Source: Polyporus tsugae
Taxonomy: Eukaryota; Basidiomycota; Agaricomycetes; Polyporales; Polyporaceae
Direction: 5' to 3'
Length of the DNA: 64,000 nucleotides
Assembly (NCBI GenBank): GCA_024305745.1
Contig: JAHRBS010000006.1
Coordinates: forward strand, 1,738,501-1,802,500
Shown here: piece by piece, positions 44,366-56,900 of the stretch
Position numbering within the stretch: the first letter of the stretch is position 1
How the letters are laid out: every line of letters begins with the position of its first letter
Translations under genes and position numbers: made by a program
The notes under the pieces: model-generated
Told to the model about the DNA's origin: nothing
What the model saw: the letters and a program-made list of their open reading frames with translations, nothing else
Database searches by the model: none

Positions 44366-47184
44366 ATGGCCCATCCATCCATGAAACCTCTGAACAAGGA
44401 CAACGATGCCCTGCAAACTACCGCCTCTCTCCCAACGCAAGACCGTGTGTCGGTTCGTTTCTGCGTTATCGTTTGAGTCGCTCTTTAGCTGTTCAAGTGG
44501 CTTACGCGTTTCCTATCACAGGGGCAGTATGCCATCGTCCTCACCGAAGACAGGTTCTTCGAAGAGCTCGAAGATATGTTCCACCACGCCGAACATCCCC
44601 ATTGTCGCTCGTGGGAGGCCCACTCGTATAGACCCTGGGGCTACATTTTCACTTCTTGGGGTCTCACATTCTCTCGTCCGTGTACGACTTTGACATGCGG
44701 AGCGCAGTGGCCATTCCTCTTTCGCATGGATGGGCCCAAAAAGAAGGTGATGGGTTATGTCTACCCTGATTTCATCGTCATCATCTCCAAGGACAAAGTC
44801 GGCGCGGTGTTTCTTGTCATCGAAATCAAAGCCCTGCCTGGGGTGGACTGGAGCACGTCCAGCGGCAAGAACAAGGCCTCGACGTTGCTTGCGAAGGCGA
44901 TAAGGCAGGCTAGGACGCAGGCAAAGCTAGCTTTCCTACAACACAAGGACCAATCATCCATCCAAGCTTTTCTCGCATGCGGTGTCTGGTGGCTCGCAAT
45001 CCGCTACTCCCGTAGCGAGATCCTTAACACTTCCGCTGTCGCGCCGCCCTTTGGCGATAGTACTTCGCAGCCTGCGGTAACCACCACTCCATCTCGTGAC
45101 CAGGGGACAAAACGCCTCCGACGTTCTCGTAGGAACAAACCCAACAAGAAGACAAAGGGCATGACCATTTCGCAGCGTATACATGCGTCCGTACTAATTA
45201 CCGTATTGCAGATGCACGCGACTTGACTGCCGGTGACGATGACACCCGTCCGCGTTGGCTGCCTGAGCAGGATTCAGATCCACAAAGTGGTTCTGCCTCT
45301 GATGGAGACGATCCCGACCCCAGCGACCCTCCAGCTGCCGGAAGTGATCCCATACAAGCAAGGGATCCCCTTATTCTGCAATCTGCCGAGTATGACAAGG
45401 GTTGCCAAGCCATGTATCATGTCATGCAGCTTGGGGCCGGCAGGAAGGGACTGAATCCCTGGTTCAAAGCCTTCCTCGCTTCGGTGATCGACAGCTGGCC
45501 AGGCATATCCACTGACGACTTTCAACGGACTTGGTTCGACCTGACTGAGGAGGAACGGAAGCTTGGATACCGCTGGGAGCACGCCGGACGTCCTGATGAC
45601 GAAGGCTTCGCAGCGGACTTCAAGCTACCAGAGGGGAAAGAATTACCTGCGGTAGGGGTTCTTCAGAACTCCCCTCCTACTTATGTCTCCTTACGTTTTC
45701 GCTCTACAGACAACCGACGACCTTTCCGACGGAGTAGACTTCTTGTTACAGGTCGACGGCTCAACCAACCCAATAGCATTAAACAAAGAGGCAGTAAGAA
45801 ACATTCTCCTGGTCTGAAGCCGAGACGTTCACTACAACTGACTTCCCCTATGGCAGGACATGGATCTTTCTTCTCTGACGTCCCCACATCTGCGTTTACC
45901 CGATCGATTCGACTTGCTCTCTCCGGAAGTCCTCGACGAGTTAGCATCCGCCCTCATGGACCGAATGACGATGAAGCAGGCCGAAGGGTTTCAACCCAGC
46001 GACTTTGCGACACCGCGGTCGTCTGCCCACCGTACAGTATCGTCAGCTGTTCCGACACGGCCTGCCCAGCCAACCAGACATGCGCCCGACCGCAGAATCC
46101 TTCCGCTGCCGAGTTCGTCGACCTTCAACAGCGATGTCCCATTCCCTAGCAGCCCCAGCCCTCACGATCAACAAAGGGACCACGACGGCTTCGCTATCCC
46201 CTCCCTGCCCCTCCATCGCAGCATCAACCCCCAGGGCCGCCTGCTCAACCTCACGACCCATCTCCCCAGCAGCGCCGTAGTTTCACCGCAGTGGCAGCGT
46301 TCTCAGACTCGCCAGTCCGCCAGTGCTGTTCACCACGCTCATGCGCAACCTTCCAGTTCCAGTTACGACGCCTTCCACCGCGCCCTCCGTTCTAGTCGCA
46401 GCACCGCTGCTCAAGCCCACGATGCTCTCGCCACACGCCCCAGTACCGACTCCCCAGCTGGCAGGGGAGAGCCCATGGCAGATGCTCATGCCTCTCTGAG
46501 CCGCACGCGCGAGCGCGACCCATTCGCAGCGGCCTCTGACATCCCCGCCCGGCAACGGACCCCTCGCGTCCGCGCGCACTCCGTAGCCGGGGTCACTCGC
46601 GCTCACGCTCACGACTTCGCCTCCGAAATCACGACGCCCCGTGCCAGCGGCTCCCCGGGTTCCGTATCTGGGAGCGCCGCACAGGAACCCTGGCGCGAAC
46701 CTGAAGGAAGTTCAGGACCTCTCGCGCCCTCGGGCTCGGTAGGTCCTCCCTCGTACACGGCAGTACCAGTCGCCACGTCCCATGTCTCACGGCGCACGCA
46801 CAGGGGGTATCCAGTAACGTTGACGTTGGACCGCGCGACGTTCCGCGCCAGCCGGCGGAGGCGCGGTGGGTCGCATATCCGAAGTCGAGAAGGGGTGAAA
46901 TCAGCTCTCGCTCGACCAGCGAGGTGCTGGAGGTTGCGATGCGCCTCGGCCCCGTCAAGAACCGACGACAGCGAGAGGAAGAGGATGGTGGCAGCGGGGA
47001 TGCCCCACAGGTGAGTTGTTTGAGACGTCGTTTGGGTCCTGGAACGAGTCGCTGGCTGACCTTGATCCAGCCAGATGGAAGTGACTCGAAGGATGGTGAT
47101 CCTGGAGGTAAAGGGAAAGGACGGGCGGGGTCGCGGAAGAACACAGATAAGGGTGGGAGTAGAGTGGTCAGTACTGGTGTATGA
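44366..47184 (+). CDS. Large protein with PD-(D/E)XK nuclease-like domain, unknown role
   Basis: Exons 44366-44452, 44522-45176, 45212-45651, 45710-45811, 45857-46738, 46852-47010, 47071-47184; 812 aa in frame. N-terminal globular part (residues 30-190): GQYAIVLTEDRFFEEL, then YPDFIVI and, eight residues on, VFLVIEIKAL, giving PD (111-112) and ExK (120-122), followed by a helix with Gln at 148 and 152. This matches the order seen in restriction-endonuclease-like folds. Residues 205-220 are strongly basic (KRLRRSRRNKPNKKTK; possible nuclear signal). The middle has HVMQLGAGRKGLNPWFKAFL and SPEVLDELASALMDRM. The remaining about 400 residues are Ser/Pro/Arg/His-rich and disordered. Introns 2 (35 nt, TACTAAT branch) and 4 (GTCTGA donor) are unusual. 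Catalytic activity is inference; a structural REase-like domain without activity is possible. Confidence 0.68.
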
Positions 47185-47431
47185 TATGGATGTCTGCATA
47201 TGGATGCAGACATCCGGAAAGAGTTGTAGATGCCTTTGAGGTCAAACGAAGCAGTTCCTGAGAGAGTACATCGATCATGGAAAATGATAGTTCTACACAT
47301 TGGGACTTGTTATTTGAAAGCGACTCGATCTGATGAAAGCTACAATGCATGCGCGTCGGGCATCAACCTTCGTCATCTTCCCCTCACCCCGCTCTCCTCC
47401 GTCTTGAAGCATCTGGTTCGTGACTGACGTT

Positions 47432-50068
47432 TCAGTAGTCTCCAGACATGAACGTGGCGGGGTGGAGCATGTGCATGCCAGCCATCGCAATGTCCATCGG
47501 CATCGCGCCCATGCCCATGCCCATCCCTATCCCTTGGCCCTTCGGCGGCTTCACGATCAAATCCGCTTGTTGCCTGTCCACAAGCACGTCAGTATCAACA
47601 TCCTAAGCTTGAGAACACTCACTCGAGAGACAAGAAAAAAGAACGAAGTGGACTCACAGCCGCATCCGCAACAACAGCTTCCTGTTCGCAGCCTGCATTG
47701 CCTGTCCGTTCTTGATTGCCCTCGCGAACAGCGCCGCGCGCTGGTCCGTCTCCTTCGCCTTGAGGATCTTGTTCTGCCGGTCGACGCGCGCCTTGATCTC
47801 CCCACTCTGGATGAGCTGCACGACCTGCTGCTCGAGCTCGTCGGCCGACCAGCCGAACGCCTGGCTCATCCGCTCGAGCCGGATCGACGAGAACGGCTGG
47901 AAGTACTGCACGAGCGCCTTGCTCCGGATCAGGTTCGTCAGGGAGAGGACGTGCGGCGCAATGTGCACGTCCACGTAGTGGCGCGTCTGACAGCGTATCT
48001 TATCAGCACACTGGCGAATATGCCAATCACGAAGAGAAAGTACACACCGAGTACCGCTCGAGGCTCTCGAGCACGGTCTTGAACCGGTTGTTCATGTACG
48101 CCTCGAGCAGCTCGCGCACGTACGGCTCCTGCTCGATGTACACGCCGAAGTTGTCGTTGTCCAGCACCTGCGACTTGATCAGCGGCCGCGAGAACGTCGC
48201 AAGCGTACACAACGTCGCGTAGATCGCGATGTCCCCGGGTGCAATCAGCTTCCCGCTCCACTCCTCGAGCCCCTTGAGCGGGCCGACCTTGAGGAACGCC
48301 TGCGCCGCCTTTTCGTAGTTGCTCTGTCCAAGGTACGAAATAGCCGTCGCAACGTCGAGCTTGCTCTGCACCCTCTCGCGCTCGGCGGAGCGCCGTTCGC
48401 GGTTGGCTTGCGCGGAGCCGGCAGGAGCCTCAGGCTGGGCAGCCTGGCGGACGGAGGTGGCGGAGTCGAGCGCCGCCTCGGCCTTGAAGACGTACGTGCC
48501 GATGTGCGAGTAACTCCGCTGCTCCATGAGGAGTTCGAGGACGGAGAGACACATGTCGAGCACGTGCTGGGAGGTTGTGCAGAACTCGCGGGACTTCGTG
48601 TAGTGCTTGAGTGACGCGGCTTGCTCGCCCACAGAGCGGTAGAACGTGCCCAGATCGCGGTGAGCCATCTATCGCGTATTCAGTTACTTTTGTACCAACG
48701 ATATGAGACACGACGTTGAAATCGTTTCTGGTCGCGAGAAATGCATCAAAAATCCCCTGGAGGTGCATCCTTTCTAAGTGTATTTCTCGTGGTGGTCTCG
48801 TCACCAGCGGAATTGGACCACACCCCTTATAGTGGGACACTATATGCACCGCGCAGATGCTTTTAACGAATGTTCTCGATCTTCGCGACGCTTCTGCTCC
48901 CTCTTGGGCTGTTCCCTACCCGGTGAGCCGAGTACCACACGTAGCGCGCAAAGATTGCGCTCGCTACGTATCGCCTTGGACCAAGTACATGAAGTGCATG
49001 CACGGACGCAACACAACATCCCATCCCTAGGGCCATTATAGGGCCACCACGCACCGCAGCCCCCTAATCCATGGAAGCTCAGATCGCACCGGTTACCCCG
49101 CTCGTGCACCTGGTTCAGTAGCGATGTTGGACCTCGTGAGAAGGGGGGAAGAGGGGCCAAGTCTTAACCTGTCTTTATGAGTTTACCAGACGTAAGAGGA
49201 CGTCTTTGCGGGGTCTTGTCTGATGACAAGACTACACTTCTCGAATATTTCGGATATTGGGAACGTGGATGCTTTGTTGAAACTTCCTTTGTTCCTTAGC
49301 TTCTCCGAAAGGCGGCCATAGAGGTCTGGGCATCGAAAGTGATTCGAACACGAAACATCTCCACAACCCTTCAAGGGTATCGTGTTCAACACATACTTGA
49401 ATCATTTTGATCCCAAGGCTCCCCATCGGCCTTTCCTTAAAGCCCAAAACAAGGAAAGCTCCAACAAAGGAGCCTATCCACGAAATATTAGACTGTTGGA
49501 GATTCTCCGATGCATTTCCTGATACCGGAAACGGGCACTTGCACATCGTGAGTGAGGAGACGTACCCGGATGCTCTCCTTGATCATGTTGCTCGAATACG
49601 TCTTGAGCTCGACCTCGAGCTTCGTCCTCTCCCCCTGGTTCCTCGCGTTCATCTCTTCTATCCACTTCTGGTCAATCGTTGCGATCGAGGAGCCCTCGGG
49701 GATCTCATCCGCGGCATCGGCGTGCACCCTATCGTATGCTTGGAAGATGTTGCGATACAGGGCGGTGTCGCGACCTTGTTGTGCTTCGCGGATGGCGAGT
49801 TGGAAGGCCTGTGGCGCGAGGGGCGGACATACGGTCATGATGTGCATGAGTCGATCGACATATGTTCTTCCTATACACGGCATAGCACACATCTGCGATG
49901 AATGCACGCCATAGAAATGAGAGCTGGAGTTGACGAACCGGAATAGCTGCTGATGTATGTCTCGAGCTCGAACGGGTGTGCGTCATCTACGGGGACCCGC
50001 GGACGCTTTCCTGCTGCCCTTGAGGAGTAGACGTGGGACATCTCTTCATCGATAATGTCTACATCCAT
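47432..50068 (-). CDS. csn1: COP9 signalosome subunit 1 (CSN1/GPS1)
   Basis: PCI-domain subunit of the COP9 signalosome, the deneddylase that regulates cullin-RING ligases. Exons 49939-50068, 49566-49870, 48048-48668, 47658-47986, 47432-47573; 508 aa. RPN7-type helical repeats (residues about 60-330) include FQLAIREAQQGRDTALY, SNMIKESIRMAHRDLGTFYR, HYTKSREFCTTSQHVLDMCL and LIAPGDIAIYATLCTLATF. The PCI/winged-helix part includes MNNRFKTVLESLERYS, LTNLIRSKALVQYFQPFSSI and MSQAFGWSADELEQQVVQLI. The C-terminus is Met/Gly-rich (GIGMGMGMGAMPM), as in fungal CSN1. Chosen over RPN7 on the SREFCTT block and the tail. Intron 2 is 897 nt and holds a putative inserted element. Head-to-head with the DHHC gene, 319 bp between starts. 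Confidence 0.93.
48723..49533. mobile_element. Putative non-autonomous TIR element in csn1 intron 2
   Basis: Imperfect terminal inverted repeats: CGTTTCTGGTCGCGAGAAAT at 48723 and, on the opposite strand from 49533, CGTTTCCGGTATCAGGAAAT; both continue GCATC (20 of 25 match). The 811-bp body has no transposase. It accounts for the excess length of this intron. No clear target-site duplication seen, so the call is tentative. Confidence 0.45.
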
Positions 50069-50387
50069 TGTCGTGTGTTCTTGGGTATTGTTAGAGAGGT
50101 AAACGGATGGGACTGAGGAGCCTAGGAGGGCACAGAGTGTGTAGAGGTAGAGGAGGAGAGACGCTCAGGGCGTCTGTACTTGGGCGCTTCCGGAGGCATG
50201 AGGCACAGCATCCGATCGCCGGGCTGAAGCTTAGTCGAAGGTTGTCCTCGCCGTTGACGACGGCGACCTCATCATGGTCTTCGTCTCAGTCTCTCTTTCA
50301 CTGTGACCCCTCTGTTCTTCTCATTGATCTCGCCCGCTTCTCGCTGTCGACTTGCGTCGCGTGTAATACTTTGCGTAATATTTTGGA
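50069..50387. promoter_or_regulatory. Shared divergent promoter of csn1 and the DHHC gene
   Basis: 319 bp between opposed starts at 50068 (minus) and 50388 (plus). No other gene fits here. Confidence 0.4.
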
Positions 50388-51887
50388 ATGTCCCGGAATA
50401 ACAGTACACCCCTCCTCTCCTTACATCTCCCTGCCCCACCCCGCCTCGGCGTCGTTGATGACGATGACTTTGGCGGCGGAGACTTCCAATCACGAAAGCG
50501 ATGGTACCACTTCCTCCCACTCCTTCGTGAGTCTCTCCGTCTTACAGCCTCATCTGCAAGCCCGAGCCTCACATTCCTCGCTAGTGGCCGTCGTGATGAT
50601 CCTCGGCCCCCACCCCTCCCTGCTCATCGTTTTTGTAAAGTACCACTATCTTGTCCACGGCATGATCTGGCGGCCAGCTCTGCATATGTTCGCCATCTAC
50701 ACGCTCACCTTCCTGGCGTTCTCGTCCCTCATCGTCGTGCTCGCGCGCGACCCCGGACCGGTCAACGATAAATCCCAAGGGGAGGACGCGGACGAGGGCG
50801 AGGAAGAGAGTTTCATGCAGGCTTTGCTCTCGTCCCCAGAGGGCGAGGAAGCGCATGGCCCTGGAAAGTGGTGCAAGAGGTGCAACGCGCCAAAGCCCGA
50901 ACGGGCACACCACTGTGGGACGTGTGGGCGTTGTGTGCTGAAAATGGGTGCGTTGTGTCATAGTGTGTGGCTTGGTTGTCTTGATGAGGATGTGTGTGCG
51001 TTCACAACAGACCATCATTGCATGTGGCTGGGCCACAAGTGCATTGTACGTCTATCATTCGTGTCTTGGGGGAAGGTACTCTGGCATTGACAGCGCTGGC
51101 ACTACAGGGACACAGGACTCACGCGTCATTCGTTCACCTCCTCATCTCCGTAACTACTCTGTCGGTGTACGTCGCTGCTCTATGCGCATCTGTTGTATGG
51201 TGGTCGTTCATGCACCCTCTAAATATTGTACGTTCTTCGCTCTCGTTTCTCAGAAACGCAGTCTTATGCTCTATTGCAACAGGATGAGACGACTCCAGTA
51301 CACGCCATGTTCCTCGCCTTCTACGGCATTGTAATCAGCATGGTCATAGGCTCCTTCTGCACCTACCACCTATATCTTATCTCGTGCGTACTTACCCACT
51401 CCGCTGGTCTCATTTCGCCCCTCCCTCATACGGATTCATTTCGTTTTCAGGACGAACCAAACGACCGTTGAATCGCTTTCCCCTTTCATGCTCCTCCGCC
51501 ACCTCCCCCCACTCCCCGATAACGCCGACTCACGCAAGCTCTCCAACCCTCCACTGGAGCACGAGCTCTCTTTCGAACAGCGCGTCCTCGTTCGCGCAGC
51601 CCACAGACATATCCGCCTGTACGACGTCGGGTTCAGAAAGAACTGGGCGCAGGTGTTCGGGTGGAGTCGGCCATGGGGTTGGGTATACCGACTGCTCGTC
51701 GGCGGAAGCTGGTGCGTGTTCCTCATTCATCGCGTATTGCATCTTGCTTACAAGTTGTTTCCGTTCGGCGTGTGAATTTGGAACGGGTAGCACTGGGGAC
51801 GGCAAAACCTTTCCGCGCAACCCGCGTTCGGACGAGATGCTGAACCGCCTCGCGTCCGAGCTCGTCAGCGCGGACAAGGATCGGTAA
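50388..51887 (+). CDS. DHHC-type protein S-palmitoyltransferase
   Basis: Transfers palmitate to cysteines of membrane-associated proteins; multi-pass endomembrane or vacuolar enzyme. Exons 50388-50526, 50585-50947, 51011-51045, 51108-51227, 51283-51383, 51451-51711, 51755-51887; 383 aa. Two N-terminal helices (residues about 42-66, LLLAVVMILGPHPSLLIVF; and 75-97, FAIYTLTFLAFSSLIVVLA) are followed by the cysteine-rich domain CKRCNAPKPERAHHCGTCGR, the catalytic DHHC, then LGHKCIG. Two more helices follow (LLISVTTLSVYVAALCAS; FLAFYGIVISMVIGSFCTYHL), then TNQTTVES carrying the family TTxE motif, and a basic/Trp-rich tail. MWLG after DHHC replaces the commoner PWVN. The start at MSRNNS was chosen because it alone splices (C|TG) into the first helix. 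Confidence 0.92.
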
Positions 51888-52402
51888 CACCTCACGATAA
51901 GGACCGTTGAAGACTAAGTAGAAACCTCTGCTCACCCCTCGGACATGATTTTTCATTGGATACGCATGCATCCTCCGTATATTGCAGACACTGGACCCAC
52001 TACTGCGGAGCACATAGCTTAGACCTTCATTATTGTTTATACATACCCGCATTGTGGTAATAGACTACTTGATACCCAAGAGACTAAGCACTAGCTACAT
52101 GTGTTTTTCTATGCTGTATTCGTTTGCTGCTTTAGCACTTGCACCGGGGTCATCGTTACAGCATGCATGGTACCGGTGTAATTGAAGTGCCCACAGAGCT
52201 ACTCACATGCGAGCGAGTGCGAGGACATGGTCAAATAATTGGTGGGGATCGTGCGCGCCCCTGTGGGCCGCCGGCGCGGGGTGTACCGCTACGCGGCTTA
52301 ACATGCCTTTCCCTCCAGCATCCACCTCACTCAGGACCCTCACAGCCGCTTTTCTGCTCGCCCGCGGCCTCATCCCCACATCCTACTCCTCCGGCCACAT
52401 AC
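51888..52402. other. Intergenic, promoter of the SAP-like gene
   Basis: No gene recognised; the 3' side of the DHHC gene and a CT-rich leader before 52403. Confidence 0.5.
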
Positions 52403-53507
52403 ATGTCACTGGTTCCATGGACCGTCCTTCAACCTGACACCATCAAGGCGGTCATCCATGACCTCGGACTCGCCCAGTTCACTAGCAGGACAGCCCGAAA
52501 GAACGACCTCGTTAAGCTCTTGCAGTCCATCGAGCTCGAAGGGCGTGAGTACTCCACAATCCTCCGCATATCTGACCGTCACTCATCCCAATGTACGCAC
52601 AGTATCCCCAGTCCGACAACGGCTGCGAGCACAGCGCGACGAGCCGAGTTATGTGTGGGACCAGGAGCGCGAGGAGAGCCCCGAGCTCGAGTATTCGGGC
52701 CCCGCGCCCTCCACCTCGTCCGCCTCAGTCCCGGCCCCCGTACGCCCCGTCGTAGAGATCCCCGTTTATGTCCCAAGCTCCCCACAATCCACTGGCACTG
52801 GCGACACACGACCCCCCGCCGGGCGCCTCTCGCGCACACGCGCAAAAGGCAAGGCCTGCGCACGGCCCAGCCCCTCTGAGCTCGAGTCCGACTCGCAGTC
52901 CCCACCCCCTCGCCCGTCCCGCGTCGGGCCCCCGACCAAAAGAAAAGCCCCAACCACCAGCACCAGTGCTAGCGCGGGCCACCCGTCGCGCAAACGCGCC
53001 CGCCCAGAGACCGCCGGCAAAGACGTGGTGGACAAGAGGAACCTGAAGCTCCCGCCCGTGGACCTGAGTAACGTCCCGCCGCCGAGCTACGCGATCCTGT
53101 ATCAGCAGCGCCAGAGCATCAGCCAGCCGCGCCCGGCGCCGTGGCCGCGGCTGAACCCGCACGAGACGTTCGCGGGGGTGGACATTTCCTTGAGGAGGAA
53201 GGAGAAGCGGCCGAGGGCGGAGGACGCGGATGGAGCCGAGGACGGGGCGGACGGGGCGTCGCGGCCGATCGTGATCGAGGATGCGTATAGCGTGGACGGG
53301 AGCGAGGGACTCGGAGGGGCGGCCGGGAGAAGGGGAACGCGTGGCACGAGCACGGGTACGGGCACCGCGGCGTCGACGGCTGCGAGCGTTACGAGACGCA
53401 TGGAGGCCGTCGTGGTGACGAGCTTGAAGACATTGAAGACTAAGACTACGAGCTCACGGCGGAGGAAGATTGTCATCAGCGATGATGAGATGGACTTGGA
53501 GGTGTAG
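52403..53507 (+). CDS. Basic, disordered nuclear-type protein with SAP-like N-terminus
   Basis: Exons 52403-52544 and 52603-53507; 348 aa. Residues about 10-45 (DTIKAVIHDLGLAQFTSRTA, NDLVKLLQSIE) look like a SAP/HeH helix-extension-helix DNA-binding motif. The rest is low complexity: Ser/Pro-rich, with basic clusters (TKRKAP, SRKRARPE, RRKEKRPRAED, SSRRRKI) resembling nuclear localisation signals, and one better-ordered block LPPVDLSNVPPPSYAILYQ. It ends in ISDDEMDLEV, a CK2-type acidic tail. Known relatives are not recalled; a chromatin or transcription role is inference from composition only. Confidence 0.75.
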
Positions 53508-53928
53508 GACCGGGCGTAGGGTTACGGAGGACATTGTTGTTGTAGAGTGGTGTATCCGTAAGTTGAACTCACATCGGTAAGTTTAGTGGGTAGACCTTTC
53601 CTGTCGGTTGAACTTTCGAGTTCGTGTCGTCCGTTTTGGTTTGCAACCAGTACAGTGCGTATGAACATCACCAGGTAAGTGCGTGCCTATCGTTTTGCAG
53701 GCCCTTTGTTGTGGTTTGCGCTGTTAGAGGTTCAAGTTGAATGTTGAATGGATGAGCAAGTTGTCTTCGTTTTCCTCTGTACATGTCCCACCATGCAGAT
53801 GATTCCATGTCAAGAGAATGAGAGAGAATAGAATTTTAGTAGCCCATAATACATAACTGTGCTGTGTCCAGTAAGCATATCTTTTAGGAGGTATCCAACA
53901 CATCTATGAACACGAACAATAGCTAGTC
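53508..53928. other. Convergent 3' intergenic region
   Basis: Between the ends of two convergent genes; AT-richer than its surroundings, compatible with 3' UTRs. Nothing else seen. Confidence 0.5.
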
Positions 53929-56900
53929 CTACTGCTGCTGGAAGAGGTCGCCCTTCGCCTTAGCCTTCGCAGCAGCCTCCAACTCCGCGAACGTCCCGCT
54001 CTTCAGACACATGCTCCTGAAGATACCGCCCTCTCTCTGTATCAAGTTCAGCGGCGTGTCGAACTCAGCGAGCTCGCCCTTGTCGAGCACGATCAGCCTG
54101 TCGTAGTCGATGACCGTCCTGAGGCGGTGCGCCACCGTAAGCAGCAGGGAGCTCCCGAACTCCTCGCGGATCGTCGCCTGGATCTTCGCGTCCGTCGCGA
54201 AGTCGATGCTGCTCGTCGCCTCGTCCAGCACGATGATCGCGCTCCGCCGGAGCAGCGCGCGCGCCATCGCGATCAGCTGCCGCTGGCCCTGCGAGAAGTT
54301 CGTGCCCCCCGGCGAGACCTGCGTGTCGAGCGTGACGACGGTCTTACCGTCCGCTTCAGTCGGCGAGGTCGACACGGACGCGATCGTCGCCTCTCGGCCA
54401 ACCTCGCCTTCGTGGATCGACGCTGCGCGGGAGGCGGCGGCGGAGGTGCGTTGGGAGACGGCTTGGCTGTCTGTAATCATTTGTACGCGTTGAAGAACGT
54501 CGATGCACTCCGCGTCGGTGTGCTCGCCTGACATGCCCTCGTAAGCGTTAGTTTAACATGGTGCCACGGGACGTACCAAAAGGATCCAAGTTATCGCGGA
54601 GGGTGCCCGAGAATAGCGTCGCGTCCTGAGGAATGAAGGTCTAGACAGCGAGTGAGCAAGAGTTCGTTGTTGTTGTCGCGACACCGTACGACTCACGAGA
54701 CGTGCCCGCAAATCATGCAACCCAATTTTGCCAATGTCAATGCCGTCGATAAGTATTCTCCCGCTGGCAGGATCGACCTACCACACCCACGGGTCAATTA
54801 CACACTTCTCACAGAATGACGATCAAAGAGGGAACGACGTACGAATCGTAAGACACTCATGGCCAGCGTGGACTTGCCACTTCCAGTCCTCCCAAGGAGA
54901 CCGACCCGCTCCTTGGCCTTGAGGGAGAACGAGACGTTCCGGAGCACGGCGGGGAGGTCGGGCGCATACTTGACGCTGAGGTCTTCCACGACAAGCATCG
55001 AATCGCGGTTCTCGCTGGTCGAAGACGGCCAGTACGCAGGCGGACGGTTGGAATCAATGATCGCAGCGGGCTCCTGCGGGAGGTCAAGGTACTCGACGAC
55101 ACGCTCAACGGAGCTGTTTGCATGGCAGAGATCAGTTAGGAGTTTAGAGACGAGACGAGACAGACTGCTCACTTGAGATCGAGCTCGAGCGCCGTCCAGA
55201 AGCGGCACGCCCAGTAGACACTGTTCGTGAACGACATGGCCGAGGTGATGCAGACACCCGCAAGTCCAGCCTCGACATACCCGGAGAGCGCGAAGAGCGT
55301 CGTGGCAAGGATGGCGGCCGCGCCGAGCGCGTCGAACGTGAGGAGCAGCCAGCGGTTCGTCATCCAGAACGTGTACCACATCTGCGTGGTCAGGTCGACC
55401 TTGGTGTAGAGGTCGTTGAGGAAGCGTTCCTCCGCACCAAACGCGCGGACAGTGACGATGCCCTCAAGCAGCTCGCTGAAGTTGGCGAAGATAGGGCTCC
55501 GCGTGTTGGACTCCATACGACGGATGTCGCGGCCCGTGTTGAGGTAGGCAATCGCGGCGCGACGATAGAAGAATCCGAGGATGATTGCGGGGAAGATAAA
55601 GAGCGGGAAGAAATAGCTAGCGAGCGATGTTAGTGATGGGCGTGCGTTACAATTGTGAATCACTCACATGACGGTCAGCATGGACACTGCGAACAGCGCC
55701 AGGGACTGGTTGACTTGCTGCAGAGTCGACGCGAGGGAAGTGTCAACAGTCTCGACATCCTTGCTGAAACGGTTGAGCATGCGGCCTTGAGGGGTTACAT
55801 CATGCCATCTCATTGTCGCACGCACGACGGTCCGCAAGAGCTTCTCGAACAGGATCCTCGACGCTCTGAGTGCACCGGTGTACTGGGTGATGACACCGAG
55901 GATGTTGATGATACCAGTGGACAGGGCGATCGCGGTATAGATGCCGATGTAGAAGTACGGGTGCTCCTGCGCCCGCGGGAAAGTGATCTTCAGCGCGGTG
56001 TATGGAATAGTCGGGGTATGCACCATGGTAGTGTGGTGGAAGTGCGACAGGCCGTCGTCGAGAACGTGTTGGTGCTCGGCGTAGTCCCTGTATGAGTACG
56101 AGAACTGCTGAGGGGTGACGGTGCTGTTTTGGCCGTACGCTTGACCCCAGGTCTACAGGCAAGTTGGTTAGGACCAGTTTGGATGCAACGGCCAGGATAC
56201 TCACCTTTATCCAGAGTTTCTCACCAACGCCAGATATTTGGGTTAGGATGATAAGAATGAAGAGAATTCCCCATGTCCAGTAAGACCTGTGATTTCAGTC
56301 AGCCAGACAGATCTGCCACCTCAAGTACTCAGGAGAGACGTACGAAGCTTGCAAATAGGTATTATAAATATTCCACTTCACGCTACCCGTCTCCCGGTGC
56401 TCCTCTTCGATTAGCTTTCTTGGCTTCTTCTGGCTCTTGTCGGCTGCTTCGCCATCGCCTGGTGCCTCAGCATCAATCTCAGCGTTGGGGTTCTCTTCCG
56501 CCTCAAGGGCCTGCTCTTCCTTGTGCGCCTCAATCTCTTCAGCCGGCGCGATGTCGTCCAGGACGCCGCTCGCGCGAAGGTCCTTGATCGTGCCCTGTGT
56601 ATCGATGCGGCCGTCAAGCATGCGAACGAGGTAGTGCGCTCCAGGGATGACCAGCTCAACATGGTGGGTAACCAGGATCTGAATAACCAACGCTCAATAC
56701 GAAGCCTGTAACAACAGCAGCAAAGGGCACTTACAACTGTGCGGTTGGCCAGGAGGGGTCCCTGGAGGAGCCTTTCGAACAAGAACCGAGCGGTGTGGCT
56801 ATCCACGGCGCTGAGCGGGTCGTCCAGGAGAACATACTTCGTTGGGGAGTAGACGGCGCGGGCGAGAGCGACACTACATCCCAGCGGTCAGCACGTGTCG

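Noticed and set aside
49321..49400. tRNA-like block (GATTCGAAC with TGGGCATC) on the minus strand
   Set aside because: The anticodon and T stems do not pair acceptably; treated as part of the intronic element or chance.
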